From: Chloroflexota bacterium
GTDB lineage: Bacteria; Chloroflexota; Ktedonobacteria; Ktedonobacterales; JADMIN01
Direction: 5' to 3'
NCBI GenBank assembly: GCA_021814145.1
Contig: JAKAIY010000010.1
Location: 1 to 44,971, forward strand
DNA: 44,971 nt
The translations under genes were made by a program, and so were the position numbers. This document shows positions 25,026-33,977 of this stretch, piece after piece. Numbering within the stretch: the stretch's first letter is position 1; every line of letters begins with the position of its first letter. Below the pieces are notes generated by a model. The model had not been told where the DNA came from. It searched no databases and saw only the letters and a list, made by a program, of their open reading frames with translations.

Positions 25026-27036
25026 AGTCGAAGAAGCGCTGGACATCCTCGATGCGCTCGGTGCGGCGCGCGGGTGGCAGCGCCAGCATGACGAGCCGTC
25101 CGTAGGTTTTGGTATAGATGCGCCGGTCGAGGATCGCCATCACCCCCCGGTCGTCGCGCGAGCGGATGAGGCGGCCTACCCCCTGCTTTAACCGCAGGAT
25201 CGCGTTGGGCAGCACATAGCCGCCGAACCAGTTCTCGCCCGCCGCCTTCATCCGGCTGACGCGCGCCTCCTGCACGGGATCGTCGGGGGGATCAAATGGC
25301 AGCTTGTCAATCACCACCAGCGACAGCGCCTCGCCCGCGACATCCACGCCTTCCCAGAAGCTCTTGAGGCCGAAGAGCACGGCGCGGTCGCGCTCGCGGA
25401 ACTGCCGCAGCAGCTCCTGGCGCGAGAAGTCGCGGCCTTGGGTCAACGTCGTATACCCCGCCGATTCCAGGTCGGGGCCAATGATGCGGTAGACCCCGTC
25501 CAGCGCGCGCAGGCTGCTGAAGAGCAGGAACGCCCGCCCGCGCGAGGCTTCCACGAGCATGCGCGTCTGCTCCGCGATCTCATTCAGGTATGGTCCGCTG
25601 GCGTCGCCAAACGCCGGGTCCTGGCGCAGCCGTGGCAGATAGAGCAGCGCCTGCGCGGGATAGTCGAAGGCGTAGGGCAGCGCCAGTTCAGCCGCCGCTT
25701 CCAGCCCGATACGCGAGCGGAAGAAGCTGAAGTCGCCATCAATCGCCAGTGTCGCGGAAGTCGCGATGGTCTTCACACGGTCGAACAGCTTCTCACGCAG
25801 GAGATCGGTCACGCTCATCGGCGCGGCGGAGACTGACAGCTGTGTATTGTCGCGCCGCCCGGAGTGAACCGTTTCGACATAGTAGACACGCTCCTCGGGC
25901 CTGTCCACGGCGAAGACCGTGCGGATATCAGCGGCCAGCGCCCGCGTCCGCTTGACCAGTTTCTCGAAGAGTTGCTCGTCCTTGTCGGTCATGTTGAGCG
26001 GACGCTGGCGCTGAAGGCTCTCCGCCAGATCGCCGACCCTGCTGGCCAGGCGCGCGCCCTCCTCAAGCGGCCGGTCGAGGCGGCGCCGGCCACGCTCCAG
26101 CTCACCCACCTCGCGACGCAGCGCCTCCCAGGCGGCGGCGTTGGCGGCGGTGGCCTCGCGTAGGACGCGCTCCTCGGCGATTTCGCGCAGCCGGCGCAGC
26201 GACAGCAGGCTGTTCACCCTGCCAGGCGTGACGGTCGCGGTAAAGGCGCGCGTCGCCTCTTCCTCCAGGTGATGCGCCTCATCAACCACCACGACATCGC
26301 GCTCGGGCAGCAGGAAGCCCCCCATCGCCGCGTCGAGCAGCAGCAAGGTGTGATTGACGACGATCACCTTCGCCTCGCGCGCGCGGTCGCGCATCTTGCG
26401 CACATAGCACTCGTTAAACCACGGGCAGGCGCGCCAGGCGCACTGGTCGCTATCGGCGGCCACGCGCGCCCGCACGTCGCCGGGCAGCGGGCTGGGCAGC
26501 AGGTCGAGATCGCCATCCCACGCGTCATCTCCCAGCGCCTCCTCGAGGAGGTTGTAGCCGCGCTGGGGAGCCAGCGTCTGGTACGCGCGCTCTTCACCCA
26601 GGCGGTCCAGGCAAAGGTAGTTGCCCATCCCTTTCACCAGGGCCGCCTCGAATGGCTGGATATACGACTGGACAAACGGGATATCCTTGTAGAACAGCTG
26701 CTCCTGAAGCGCCTTGTTGGCCGTGCTGAGCAGGGCGACCTTGCCAGAGCGCACGATGGGAAGTAGGTACGCGAGCGACTTGCCCGTTCCGGTCGAGGCC
26801 TCCGTGACCAGATGCGCATCGCGTTCCAGCGCGCGGGCGACAGCGCGCGCCATCATGATCTGCGCCGGGCGTTCCTCATAGCCTGGCAGCGCGCGCGAGA
26901 GGACGCCGCCCGCGCGCAAATCCGCCTCGACCCGCTCGACGAGCGGCCGGTCATCTTCCAGCGCCAGAGTCTCTGGCTCAACTGGCTCTTCCTCAGGTTT
27001 CTCATGCGTTTTCGCGCGCTTCGCCATGCACTCCAT
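25024..27036 (-). CDS. dinG: ATP-dependent DNA helicase DinG-like (XPD family)
   Basis: A 670-aa superfamily-2 helicase that unwinds damaged or R-loop DNA 5' to 3'. Walker A is EASTGTGKS (79-87) and the DEAH box is VVDEAHH (Asp252-His255). Four cysteines placed as in XPD/DinG Fe-S helicases are seen: Cys142 (NYLCLDR), Cys199, Cys204 and Cys210 ([13 protein letters not shown]). Helicase C motifs include [33 protein letters not shown] and QGVGRLIRS. No N-terminal exonuclease domain is present. The start at 27036 (GGAGTGGG ahead) or 27027 is possible. The stop overlaps the tandem repeat. Confidence 0.93.
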   Translation of the reverse strand: MECMAKRAKTHEKPEEEPVEPETLALEDDRPLVERVEADLRAGGVLSRALPGYEERPAQIMMARAVARALERDAHLVTEASTGTGKSLAYLLPIVRSGKVALLSTANKALQEQLFYKDIPFVQSYIQPFEAALVKGMGNYLCLDRLGEERAYQTLAPQRGYNLLEEALGDDAWDGDLDLLPSPLPGDVRARVAADSDQCAWRACPWFNECYVRKMRDRAREAKVIVVNHTLLLLDAAMGGFLLPERDVVVVDEAHHLEEEATRAFTATVTPGRVNSLLSLRRLREIAEERVLREATAANAAAWEALRREVGELERGRRRLDRPLEEGARLASRVGDLAESLQRQRPLNMTDKDEQLFEKLVKRTRALAADIRTVFAVDRPEERVYYVETVHSGRRDNTQLSVSAAPMSVTDLLREKLFDRVKTIATSATLAIDGDFSFFRSRIGLEAAAELALPYAFDYPAQALLYLPRLRQDPAFGDASGPYLNEIAEQTRMLVEASRGRAFLLFSSLRALDGVYRIIGPDLESAGYTTLTQGRDFSRQELLRQFRERDRAVLFGLKSFWEGVDVAGEALSLVVIDKLPFDPPDDPVQEARVSRMKAAGENWFGGYVLPNAILRLKQGVGRLIRSRDDRGVMAILDRRIYTKTYGRLVMLALPPARRTERIEDVQRFFD

Positions 27037-27156
27037 CCCACTCCGCCGCGCTCGCGCGCGACTGGCAGCCGCCCGGCCAGTGTATCACGCGCGAGCGTGA
27101 AATGGCGTCAGCGCTAGCTTCTATCCCCCACGCAGCCAGTTTTTCCCCTCACTCGT

Positions 27157-27185
27157 TTGACAGCGCCATGCCGCGCGTATAGACT
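27157..27185 (+). promoter_or_regulatory. candidate promoter upstream of translin-family gene
   Basis: A consensus -35 TTGACA (27157-27162) and TAGACT (27180-27185) are separated by 17 bases in the dinG/translin divergent gap. The translin start is about 195 bases downstream, so either a long leader or another promoter is involved. Confidence 0.4.
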
Positions 27186-27379
27186 GATAGATACGCTGGA
27201 AGAGCCGGTCGGGAGGCGCCGCCAAATGGCAAGACGCGTGACAGGCGACGCGTAACACAAGCGGTGAGCGGTTCGTATTCTGTGGTATATCGTATCCATT
27301 CCGCGAGTACGACAGGCGCCTGCGTCCGTGTCAGGGACACGCATGATATGGCGTGCGCGGCGCCAGAACACTGAGGGGC

Positions 27380-28039
27380 ATGACCGTGGCGGATTTGCAA
27401 GCAATCGGCCAGAAGGCGAGCGATTACCTGGCCATGAAGCATCTCGCGCGCGAACGCGCCCTGCCGAAGTCGCGCGCGGCTATCCGTCTGTGCGCCAACG
27501 CGATCCGCGCCGCGCACCGCGATGACTTCGAGCTGGTCAACCGTCACCTGACGGAGGCCGGTGGCATGTTGCGCGATATGACGCAGGATCTGCGTGAGCA
27601 TCTCGACATCTTTTACGCGGGCTTTGTCGCCGACGCCCAGAAGGAATACGCCGAGGCCGCGCTGACCGCCGCGCTGATCCAGCGCCACCCGCTGCCTACC
27701 CCTGACGAGCTGGGCGTTGAATGGGCCCCCTATCTCAATGGCCTGGGCGAGGCTACCGGCGAGCTGCGCCGGTACCTGCTCGACCGCATGCGCCAGGGCA
27801 GGATCGATGGCTGCGAAGACATCCTGCAAGACATGGATGAAATTTACAGCCTGCTGATCACGCTCGACTTCCCCGACGCGATTACAGGCAATCTGCGTCG
27901 CACCACTGACGCCACCCGTGGTATCCTTGAGAAGACCCGCGGCGATTTCACCCTCGGCGTCACCCAGGGGCGCTTCACTGACGCGCTCGCGCACGTTGAG
28001 GAAGACCTGCGCCGCTGGTCACGTCTCAGCGACCGCTAG
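27380..28039 (+). CDS. translin/TRAX-family protein (COG2178-like)
   Basis: A 219-aa all-helical protein of the translin superfamily. In eukaryotes translin and TRAX form C3PO, an RNA/DNA-binding octamer with RNase activity in the TRAX subunit; archaeal and some bacterial homologues exist. Recognisable segments are LARERALPKSRAAIRLCANAIRAAHR overall (near 24-50), the YLNGLGEATGELRRYLLD helix (near 125-142), DILQDMDEIYSLLITLDFPDAI (about 155-175) and LRRTTDATRGILEKTRGDF. Acidic residues in the ELRR and MDEIY helices occupy the region of the TRAX catalytic acids, but activity is not proven. The ATG at 27380 has GAGGGG close upstream; a GTG at 27353 has none. No partner subunit is adjacent. Confidence 0.8.
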   Translation: MTVADLQAIGQKASDYLAMKHLARERALPKSRAAIRLCANAIRAAHRDDFELVNRHLTEAGGMLRDMTQDLREHLDIFYAGFVADAQKEYAEAALTAALIQRHPLPTPDELGVEWAPYLNGLGEATGELRRYLLDRMRQGRIDGCEDILQDMDEIYSLLITLDFPDAITGNLRRTTDATRGILEKTRGDFTLGVTQGRFTDALAHVEEDLRRWSRLSDR

Positions 28040-28181
28040 GCGCTCCCGCGACGCGCCCGCGCGCCCTGCTCACGCTCCAGAGAGCGCGTCGCGGCGGCTT
28101 GCGCTCTCCGTATGATCTCTCTGGCAGCGCCTCGCGCGGCTTCCTCCACATGCGTCATATTCAGAAAGTCTGCATTCGAGC

Positions 28182-29168
28182 ATGGATAAGCAAGCGCGGC
28201 TGGAAGCGGCCAGCCTTGCCTGGCGCTTCCTTGTGGCTCGTGTCCGGGCGCTTGCGCCCACTCTCCTCGCACGAACGATCTCCGCTCTCCGGCTGGGCCG
28301 CCGCCTGCTCGCGCTCAGCCGGCCACAGACCTGGCGTTTCGCCCTGCTTCCCATCGCTGTCGCGGTCTCCGTTCTGATCGCCGCGGGCGCCCCGATCTCC
28401 TGGGGACTGATCGCCGCGGAGGCGCTCGCCGCCGTCTGCGCGCTCTCCGGCTGGGCGGTGTTGCGCGCATATACGTCCAGCCCTCGGGAAAACTTCCCTT
28501 TCCTCGGCGCCGGCGCCAGCCTGTTTGTGGTCGCGATCCTCGCGACGCAGCCGCTTCTCGCCAGGGCCGGCGCGCTGGCCCTGGCGCTCGGCGCGCTGGC
28601 CCTGGCGCTGATCGCGCTTGACCTGGCCTCCGCTTTCCTGCGCCGCCTGGCGCCACGCGCCGCGCTTGTCGCGCTGATTGTCGCGCGAGGTGTCGTGGCG
28701 CCCATCCTGCTTGGTGTGGGACTGGTAGCAGTGACAGCGCTGGCGCAGCGGATGCGCCCCGACATGACGCTCTGGATGCTGGGCGTCGCGCTCAGCCTGC
28801 TGATCTTCGCCGCCATACAGGCGCGGGGGATAGTGGTGAGCGGCGCTATCCCCGACCAGAAGGCGCTGTGGCGGAACCCACATACCCCACTGGCGTGCGC
28901 GCTGGCGCTGGCGTGCGCGCTGGCTGTTGGGAGCGCCCTGCCCGCAAGCGCCCCGCACGGGCTGCTGCTGGCGCTCTGGACACTTCCGCTGGCGTTGGTG
29001 GCCGTGACGGGCCTCTGGCGCTCGACGTTCATCCCCGCGCGCGCCTGGGCCGCCCGCAGCCTTGAAGTTGTTTTTACTCGTTTCGCGCTTGCGCTCACCG
29101 CTGGCGCGCTGGCTAGCGTCGTGGTCGCCGCTATTGGCGCGGCGCTCACCCGGGCGCCCGGGAGCTGA
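28182..29168 (+). CDS. polytopic membrane protein, possible degenerate UbiA-like
   Basis: A 328-aa integral membrane protein with about 8-9 hydrophobic helices, strongly Ala/Leu-rich. The opening (LLALSRPQTWRFALLPIAVAV near residues 42-62) recalls MenA/UbiA prenyltransferases, but the Asp-rich NxxxDxxxD motifs that bind prenyl diphosphate are not found. The resemblance is therefore weak, and the function is unassigned. The start ATG 28182 has no strong ribosome site. Next to it lies a degenerate Nudix-like gene 35 bases downstream in the same direction, probably co-transcribed. Confidence 0.55.
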   Translation: MDKQARLEAASLAWRFLVARVRALAPTLLARTISALRLGRRLLALSRPQTWRFALLPIAVAVSVLIAAGAPISWGLIAAEALAAVCALSGWAVLRAYTSSPRENFPFLGAGASLFVVAILATQPLLARAGALALALGALALALIALDLASAFLRRLAPRAALVALIVARGVVAPILLGVGLVAVTALAQRMRPDMTLWMLGVALSLLIFAAIQARGIVVSGAIPDQKALWRNPHTPLACALALACALAVGSALPASAPHGLLLALWTLPLALVAVTGLWRSTFIPARAWAARSLEVVFTRFALALTAGALASVVVAAIGAALTRAPGS

Positions 29169-29203
29169 GCGCCCGCGATGCCGCGCCCGATGGGGGCTCC
29201 TTT

Positions 29204-29905
29204 ATGAGCAGCGAAAGCAGTGAAATGAGCGGCGAGCCGCTTCTTCCCCCTGATCAGACTGGGGCGAGCGTGATCGTGGCCGCGCTGGTCACGCGCGAAG
29301 AGCGGCTGGCGATGACGCTGGGCCCGGCGCGCTCCTGGGCGACTTCCCCCGGCTATGCGCTCGCTCCTCTGGCGCTGCCCTCCATGATCACGCCGTCTGA
29401 CGCTGGCCGCGACGAGGCGCTGGCGCTGGCCGCGCGCATCCTTGGCCTTGATCTGGAGCCTGCCGCCTGCCCCTGGACGTACGGCCCTTCCGCGCGGCAT
29501 GCGATGGACCGCGAGCCAGCGGCCTCCCCCGACGCGCCTTTCCTGCGTTATGAGCGGCTCGACGCCCCTGAAGAGGCTTCTGGCGCGCCCCAAAGCTTCC
29601 CGCGCCGTGTCACCATCCGGGTTTATCTGGCGCGGGCGCGTGGCGCGGGCTCCACTGGCGAGGTGGACGCCATCTGGCTGCCGCTTGGCGCGCTGCGGGC
29701 GACGCTGGCGGGAATCTGGCTGTCCGCGCTGCTGGCGATAGAGGGGGTCTCGCTGGCGCCCGCGACCGGCGCTCCAGCCGCGCCAGCGCCGGAGAGCACG
29801 CTAGTATTCACGCCAGCCGGAGCGGGCGAGCGCCTGATCCTGCGCGCCTGCGCCAAGTATGGCGACGCGATCCTGTTTCGTTCAGGTCCCACAGACAGCG
29901 TATGA
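29204..29905 (+). CDS. Nudix-like protein lacking the catalytic Nudix box
   Basis: A 233-aa protein. The order of segments matches a Nudix fold: a beta strand (ASVIVAALVTREERLAM), the loop-helix region PSDAGRDEALALAARILGLDLE, a later strand VTIRVYLARARG, and AIWLPLGALRATLAG. In the helix, the positions that should read REx2EE are Ala, Leu, Arg and Ile, so the metal-binding glutamates are missing. It is probably not a hydrolase; regulatory or ligand-binding use is possible. The assignment is from pattern only. It follows the membrane protein at 28182 and ends before the F420 cluster. Confidence 0.5.
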   Translation: MSSESSEMSGEPLLPPDQTGASVIVAALVTREERLAMTLGPARSWATSPGYALAPLALPSMITPSDAGRDEALALAARILGLDLEPAACPWTYGPSARHAMDREPAASPDAPFLRYERLDAPEEASGAPQSFPRRVTIRVYLARARGAGSTGEVDAIWLPLGALRATLAGIWLSALLAIEGVSLAPATGAPAAPAPESTLVFTPAGAGERLILRACAKYGDAILFRSGPTDSV

Positions 29906-30200
29906 GCGCGACGACGCCCGGTGGCTTCACCACTGAGCCAGGAAGGACCCGCCCAGAGGAGAAGGGAAAGTAGCAGGGATAGCGCCATCAGCTCGCGGGT
30001 GGTGAACACCGCGCCTGAAAGACCGCACGGCCCACAAGGCCCGCCCGCGGGCGTGGACCCTCCCCCGCCTGGCGCGTGGGCGGCGGAAAGCGGAGGGCAT
30101 GCTATAATTTGTATAGTATGGCGGCGACGCGGACTGGCATGGCAGGAACGCTGGCCGCCCCTTCGCCCTGTTGTTCGCGACAGTTGAGGAAAAAGGCTTC
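29906..30200 (+). promoter_or_regulatory. leader region of the F420 cluster with -10 inside an inverted repeat
   Basis: No gene is seen in these 295 bases. A consensus -10 TATAAT (30103-30108) sits inside an almost perfect inverted repeat, CATGCTATA (30098-30106) - ATTTG - TATAGTATG (30112-30120), the only AT-rich patch here. No good -35 is visible. The first gene starts about 85 bases downstream. An operator overlapping the promoter is the natural reading. Confidence 0.5.
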
Positions 30201-31109
30201 ATGCGAGTTGGTTTGCAGGTCCCTAACTTTACCTATCCTGGCGGATCAGCCCATCTGGGTGACCAGTTCGGCGCTATCGCGCAGCAGGCTGAGCGCGCGG
30301 GCTTCTACAGCCTGTGGGTCATGGACCATTTCTTTCAGATTCGGGGGGTGGGACCGCAAGAGCATGAGATGCTGGAAGGCTGGAGCGCGCTCGCCTTCGC
30401 CGCCGGGCGCACGAACCATCTGCGCCTCGGCACGCTGGTCACTGGCGTGACCTATCGCCATCCCGGCATCCTCGTCAAGACCGCTACAACGCTCGATGTC
30501 CTTTCCCAGGGGCGCGCGTACTTCGGCGTCGGCGCCGCCTGGAACGAAGACGAGCATCGCGGGCTGGGCGTCCCATTCCCACCCCTGGCCGAGCGCTTCG
30601 AGCGCCTGGAAGAAACGCTGCGGATCGCCCTCCAGATGTGGAATGGCGATGAGTCATCTTTTCTAGGCCAGTACTATACACTTGAGCGCCCGCTCAATTC
30701 GCCCAACAGCGTCCAGCGCCCCCACCCGCCGATCATGATTGGCGGCGGCGGCGAGAAGAAGACCCTCCGGCTGGTCGCGCAGTACGCTGACGCCTGCAAC
30801 CTCTTCGCCCGCCTGGGTGAAGAGGAGGTAAGCCGCAAGCTTGACATCCTGCGCGGACACTGCGAGGCGGTGGGCCGCCCCTACGACGAAATCGAGAAGA
30901 CGACGCTCAGCTCGCTCACGATCACGAGCGACGGACGCGATGGCGGCATGTCGCCCGCTCAGGCGATTGAATACTTCCAGCGTCAGGCGGAGCTAGGGAT
31001 TGATCAGGCCATCTTTAATACCCCGCGCGTCCATGAGCCTGAGTTCTTCGACATCATGGGCGCAGAGGTGATTCCCGCGGTCGAAAAGATCGCCGTCGCC
31101 GGGCGCTAG
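30201..31109 (+). CDS. LLM-class F420-dependent oxidoreductase
   Basis: A 302-aa luciferase-like monooxygenase fold (TIM barrel) protein of the F420-dependent group. Typical segments are MRVGLQVPNF, FYSLWVMDHFFQI, TNHLRLGTLVTGVTYRHPGILVKTATTLDVLSQGR (split over 83-120) and FGVGAAWNEDEHRGLGVPF, then HPPIMIGGGGEKKTLRLVAQYADACN. These are the family hallmarks. It uses reduced or oxidised F420 as hydride carrier; the substrate is unknown. The ATG 30201 is preceded by GAGGAAAAAGG; an upstream GTG-like start would add residues outside the conserved barrel. It heads the F420 cluster. Confidence 0.92.
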   Translation: MRVGLQVPNFTYPGGSAHLGDQFGAIAQQAERAGFYSLWVMDHFFQIRGVGPQEHEMLEGWSALAFAAGRTNHLRLGTLVTGVTYRHPGILVKTATTLDVLSQGRAYFGVGAAWNEDEHRGLGVPFPPLAERFERLEETLRIALQMWNGDESSFLGQYYTLERPLNSPNSVQRPHPPIMIGGGGEKKTLRLVAQYADACNLFARLGEEEVSRKLDILRGHCEAVGRPYDEIEKTTLSSLTITSDGRDGGMSPAQAIEYFQRQAELGIDQAIFNTPRVHEPEFFDIMGAEVIPAVEKIAVAGR

Positions 31110-31185
31110 CCGTCTCCGCCGCCCGCCGCTCTCACCGCGCGGCGGGATGCGCGGGGTCATACCACACAGGAAAGAAGCCGCATCT

Positions 31186-31590
31186 ATGACGCTTTCACCA
31201 GCGGTCAGAGCATTTCTCAGCGAAAAGCGCTTTGCCACGCTCGCGACCATCAACAGCGACAATACACCGCAGCAGACGGTCATGTGGTATGAGCTGCGCG
31301 GTGAGACCATCGTCATGAACACGACCGCCACGCGGGTCAAGGGCCGCAATCTCGCGCGTGATCGCCGCGTCTCGATCTGCGTTGAGGACGGCTACCGCTA
31401 TGTCACTATTTCAGGCGAGGCCCAGCTGATGAAGGAGCGGGCCACCGCCCAGGAGGACATTCGCCGTCTCGCCATCCGCTATAATGGCGCGGAGGCGGCG
31501 GCCCGCCAGATGGCCGAGCAGTTCAGCAAGCAGGAGCGTGTCTCGATCTACCTGCCGGTCGAGCGCGTCATCGCGAACGGGTTTGAATAG
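31186..31590 (+). CDS. PPOX-class F420-dependent flavin/deazaflavin oxidoreductase
   Basis: A 134-aa split-barrel protein of the pyridoxamine-phosphate-oxidase-like superfamily, F420-dependent type. Sequence features are FLSEKRFATLATINSDNTPQQTVMWYEL (about 10-37), TATRVKGRNLARDRRVSICVED and YRYVTISGEAQL. Members reduce diverse enone or quinone substrates with F420H2. The ATG at 31186 is chosen over an upstream in-frame start because AGGAAAG is found about 11 bases ahead and the conserved domain begins here. It ends only 3 bases before cofD. Confidence 0.9.
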   Translation: MTLSPAVRAFLSEKRFATLATINSDNTPQQTVMWYELRGETIVMNTTATRVKGRNLARDRRVSICVEDGYRYVTISGEAQLMKERATAQEDIRRLAIRYNGAEAAARQMAEQFSKQERVSIYLPVERVIANGFE

Positions 31591-31593
31591 CCT

Positions 31594-32547
31594 ATGATTG
31601 TCGCGCTCGCGGGCGGCGTCGGCGGCGCGCGGCTGGCGCACGGCCTGGCCCGCGCCCTGCCGCCGGATAGCCTCAGCGTCATTGTCAATACCGGCGATGA
31701 CTTCGATCACTATGGCCTGCGCGTCTGCCCAGACCTCGATACGGTGATGTATACGCTGGCCGGCCTCGCCAACGAGGCCACCGGCTGGGGTCTGGCTGGC
31801 GACACCGACGCCGCGCGGGGCATGCTGCGCCGCTACGGCGAGGACGCCTGGTTCTGGCTGGGTGACCGCGACATGGCGACCAGCCTGCTACGCACGCGGC
31901 GGCTGCGCGCGGGGCGCCCGCTCAGCCAGGTCACGGCGGAGCTGGCCGCGGCGCTTGGCGTCACGGCGACGCTGCTACCGATGAGCGACACGCCCGTCGC
32001 CACCATCGTCAGCACCTCCGCCGGGCCGCTGACCTTCCAGGAGTATTTCGTTCGCCGCCGCCATCAAGACGCTGTTCTGGATGTGCGGCTGGAGGGCGTC
32101 GAGTCCGCGACGGCGGCGGCCGCCGCGCTGGCGGCGCTCGCCCAGGCGGAAGCGGTCATCATCTGCCCATCCAACCCATTGCTGAGCGTCAGGCCGGTTC
32201 TCAGCGTAGGCGGAATGCGCGCGGCGGTGATGGGCGCGAAGTCAGCGGGAGCCCCTGTCGTGGCGGTCAGCCCAATTATCGGCGGGCGGACGGTGAAAGG
32301 GCCAGCGGCGGGCAATCTGGAGGCCCAAGGGTTCGCGGCCTCGCCATTGGGCGTCGCGCGCTGGTATGGCGACCTGCTGGATGGCCTGGCGCTCGACCAC
32401 GCCGACGCCGCGCTGGCGCCAGAGATCGCGGCGCTGGGTGTGCGCCCACTGGTGACGGACATCCTGATGCGCGACGCGGCTGACCGCGAGCGGCTGGCGC
32501 GCGAGGTCCTCGACTTCGCGGGCATGCTGCGGGGGGCGCGGCCATGA
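31594..32547 (+). CDS. cofD: 2-phospho-L-lactate transferase (CofD/FbiA)
   Basis: A 317-aa enzyme that transfers the phospholactyl or phosphoenolpyruvyl moiety to FO, giving F420-0 or dehydro-F420-0. The N-terminus [19 protein letters not shown] is the family nucleotide-binding start. It is followed by [27 protein letters not shown] (read in pieces), [37 protein letters not shown] and [13 protein letters not shown]. All are highly typical. It begins 3 bases after the PPOX gene and its last four bases overlap the cofC start (ATGA at 32544-32547), so coupled translation is likely. Confidence 0.96.
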   Translation: MIVALAGGVGGARLAHGLARALPPDSLSVIVNTGDDFDHYGLRVCPDLDTVMYTLAGLANEATGWGLAGDTDAARGMLRRYGEDAWFWLGDRDMATSLLRTRRLRAGRPLSQVTAELAAALGVTATLLPMSDTPVATIVSTSAGPLTFQEYFVRRRHQDAVLDVRLEGVESATAAAAALAALAQAEAVIICPSNPLLSVRPVLSVGGMRAAVMGAKSAGAPVVAVSPIIGGRTVKGPAAGNLEAQGFAASPLGVARWYGDLLDGLALDHADAALAPEIAALGVRPLVTDILMRDAADRERLAREVLDFAGMLRGARP

Positions 32548-33206
32548 GCGGCCCCGCGCTGGTGGGCGTTATCCCGCTCAGCGCGCTGGAGCGGGCGAAG
32601 TCGCGCCTGGCGGGCGTCCTCTCGCCTGAAGAGCGGCGCGCGCTGGCGCTGTGGCTGACGGGCCGCACGCTGGCCGCGCTGCGAGAGTCGGGCGTAGTCG
32701 AGCGCGTCGCGGTGGTCAGCCCTAACGCGGAGGCGCTGGCATGGGCCGCGTCCGAGGGAGCGACGCCGCTGGCGCAGCCGGGTTCTGGCCTGAACGCCGG
32801 GCTGGCGCTGGCGCGCGCCTGGGCCGTGCGGCAGGAGGCGGGCGCGCTCCTGATCGCGCTGGGCGACCTGCCGCTGCTGAGCGCCGATGAGGTGCGACGC
32901 TTCGTAGCGATGGGCCGCTTACATCAGCGGCTCATCACGCTGGCGCCTGACCGCGCGCGCGACGGCACGAACCTGCTGCTGGCGCGCCCGCCGGCGCTCG
33001 CGCCGCTGGCCTACGGGCGCGGCAGCTTCGCGCGCCACCGGCGGCTGGCGCGGCGCGCGGGAATGCCAGTATTGCTGTTTCGCTCGCCCGGCGCGGCATT
33101 CGATGTGGACCAGCCAGCCAACCTGGATGAGCTGATCGCGGCTGGCCTGTGGCGCCCGGCGAGAAGCGCCGCCACAGGCGCGGCGATCATGCGGGAGGAC
33201 ATATGA
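32544..33206 (+). CDS. cofC: phospholactate/PEP guanylyltransferase (CofC/FbiD)
   Basis: A 220-aa nucleotidyltransferase that activates 2-phospholactate or PEP with GTP for CofD. The N-terminal VIPLSALERAKSRLAGVLSPEER (near 9-31) contains the Lys-Ser-Arg of the NTP site. VVSPNAEALAWA, LNAGLALARAWA, LIALGDLPLLSADEV and DGTNLLLARPP follow, with FDVDQPANLDEL at the end, as in CofC/FbiD. The start overlaps the cofD stop (ATGA), and the end overlaps the cofE start in the same way (33203-33206). Confidence 0.94.
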   Translation: MSGPALVGVIPLSALERAKSRLAGVLSPEERRALALWLTGRTLAALRESGVVERVAVVSPNAEALAWAASEGATPLAQPGSGLNAGLALARAWAVRQEAGALLIALGDLPLLSADEVRRFVAMGRLHQRLITLAPDRARDGTNLLLARPPALAPLAYGRGSFARHRRLARRAGMPVLLFRSPGAAFDVDQPANLDELIAAGLWRPARSAATGAAIMREDI

Positions 33207-33970
33207 GCGGCGCTGAGAGCCAGGGAATCCAGATTATCGGACTGCGCGGCGCGCCTGAGGCGCAACCCGGCGATGACCTCGCCCGCATGGCGCTGGACGC
33301 GGCGGCGGCGACCGGAATCACCCTGGAGGACAGCGATATCCTGGTGGTGGCCCAGAAGGTTGTCTCCAAGGTCGAGGGCATGCTGGTGGACCTGCGGACC
33401 ATCGAGCCATCGGATATCGCGCTGCGCTACGCCCAACAGTGGGGCCGCGATCCGCGACAGACGGAAGTCGTGCTGCGCGAGAGCGCGCGCATCGTACGCA
33501 TGGACCGCGGGCTGATCATCTCCCAGACGCGGCACGGCTTCGTCTGCGCCAACGCCGGCGTGGACGCCTCCAACGTGCCGGGCGGCGAGAGCGTCCTGCT
33601 ATTGCCGCGCGACCCGGACGCCTCGGCGGCGCGTCTGCGCGCGGACCTGCGGCGGCTGGCGGGCGTGGATGTGGCCGTCATCATCAGCGATTCGTTCGGG
33701 CGACCCTGGCGGCTGGGGATCGTCAACGTCGCGCTGGGCGTGGCCGGCATGGCGCCGCTGGCGGACTATCGCGGCCAGCCGGACGACTTTGGCCGCGTGA
33801 TGACCTCCAGCGTGATAGCGGTGGCCGATGAGGTAGCCTCAGCGGCGGAGCTCGCGACAGGCAAGATCAGCCGCACGCCGTTCGTGCTCGTGCGCGGCTA
33901 CCCCTACCAGCGCGCCGAAGGCAAGGGCTCCAGCGTCATCATGGACCCCGCCTTCGACCTCTTCAAGTGA
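33203..33970 (+). CDS. cofE: coenzyme F420-0:L-glutamate ligase (CofE / FbiB N-domain)
   Basis: A 255-aa ligase that adds glutamate residues to F420-0 with GTP. The landmarks are IIGLRGAPEAQPGDDLA, DSDILVVAQKVVSKVEGMLVDL (near 43-64), SARIVRMDRGLIISQTRHGFVCANAGVDASNVPGG (in parts) and VIISDSFGRPWRLG, with DYRGQPDDFGR. No C-terminal nitroreductase-like domain as in mycobacterial FbiB is present. The ATG at 33203 overlaps the cofC stop, and GGGAGGA is 5 bases ahead. It ends 7 bases before the convergent leuS stop, with no terminator between them. Confidence 0.95.
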   Translation: MSGAESQGIQIIGLRGAPEAQPGDDLARMALDAAAATGITLEDSDILVVAQKVVSKVEGMLVDLRTIEPSDIALRYAQQWGRDPRQTEVVLRESARIVRMDRGLIISQTRHGFVCANAGVDASNVPGGESVLLLPRDPDASAARLRADLRRLAGVDVAVIISDSFGRPWRLGIVNVALGVAGMAPLADYRGQPDDFGRVMTSSVIAVADEVASAAELATGKISRTPFVLVRGYPYQRAEGKGSSVIMDPAFDLFK

Positions 33971-33977
33971 GGGCGCG

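Noticed and set aside
28070-29593. Minus-strand 507-codon frame
   Set aside because: It is Arg/Ala/Ser-rich and antisense to the membrane and Nudix-like genes; no ribosome site.
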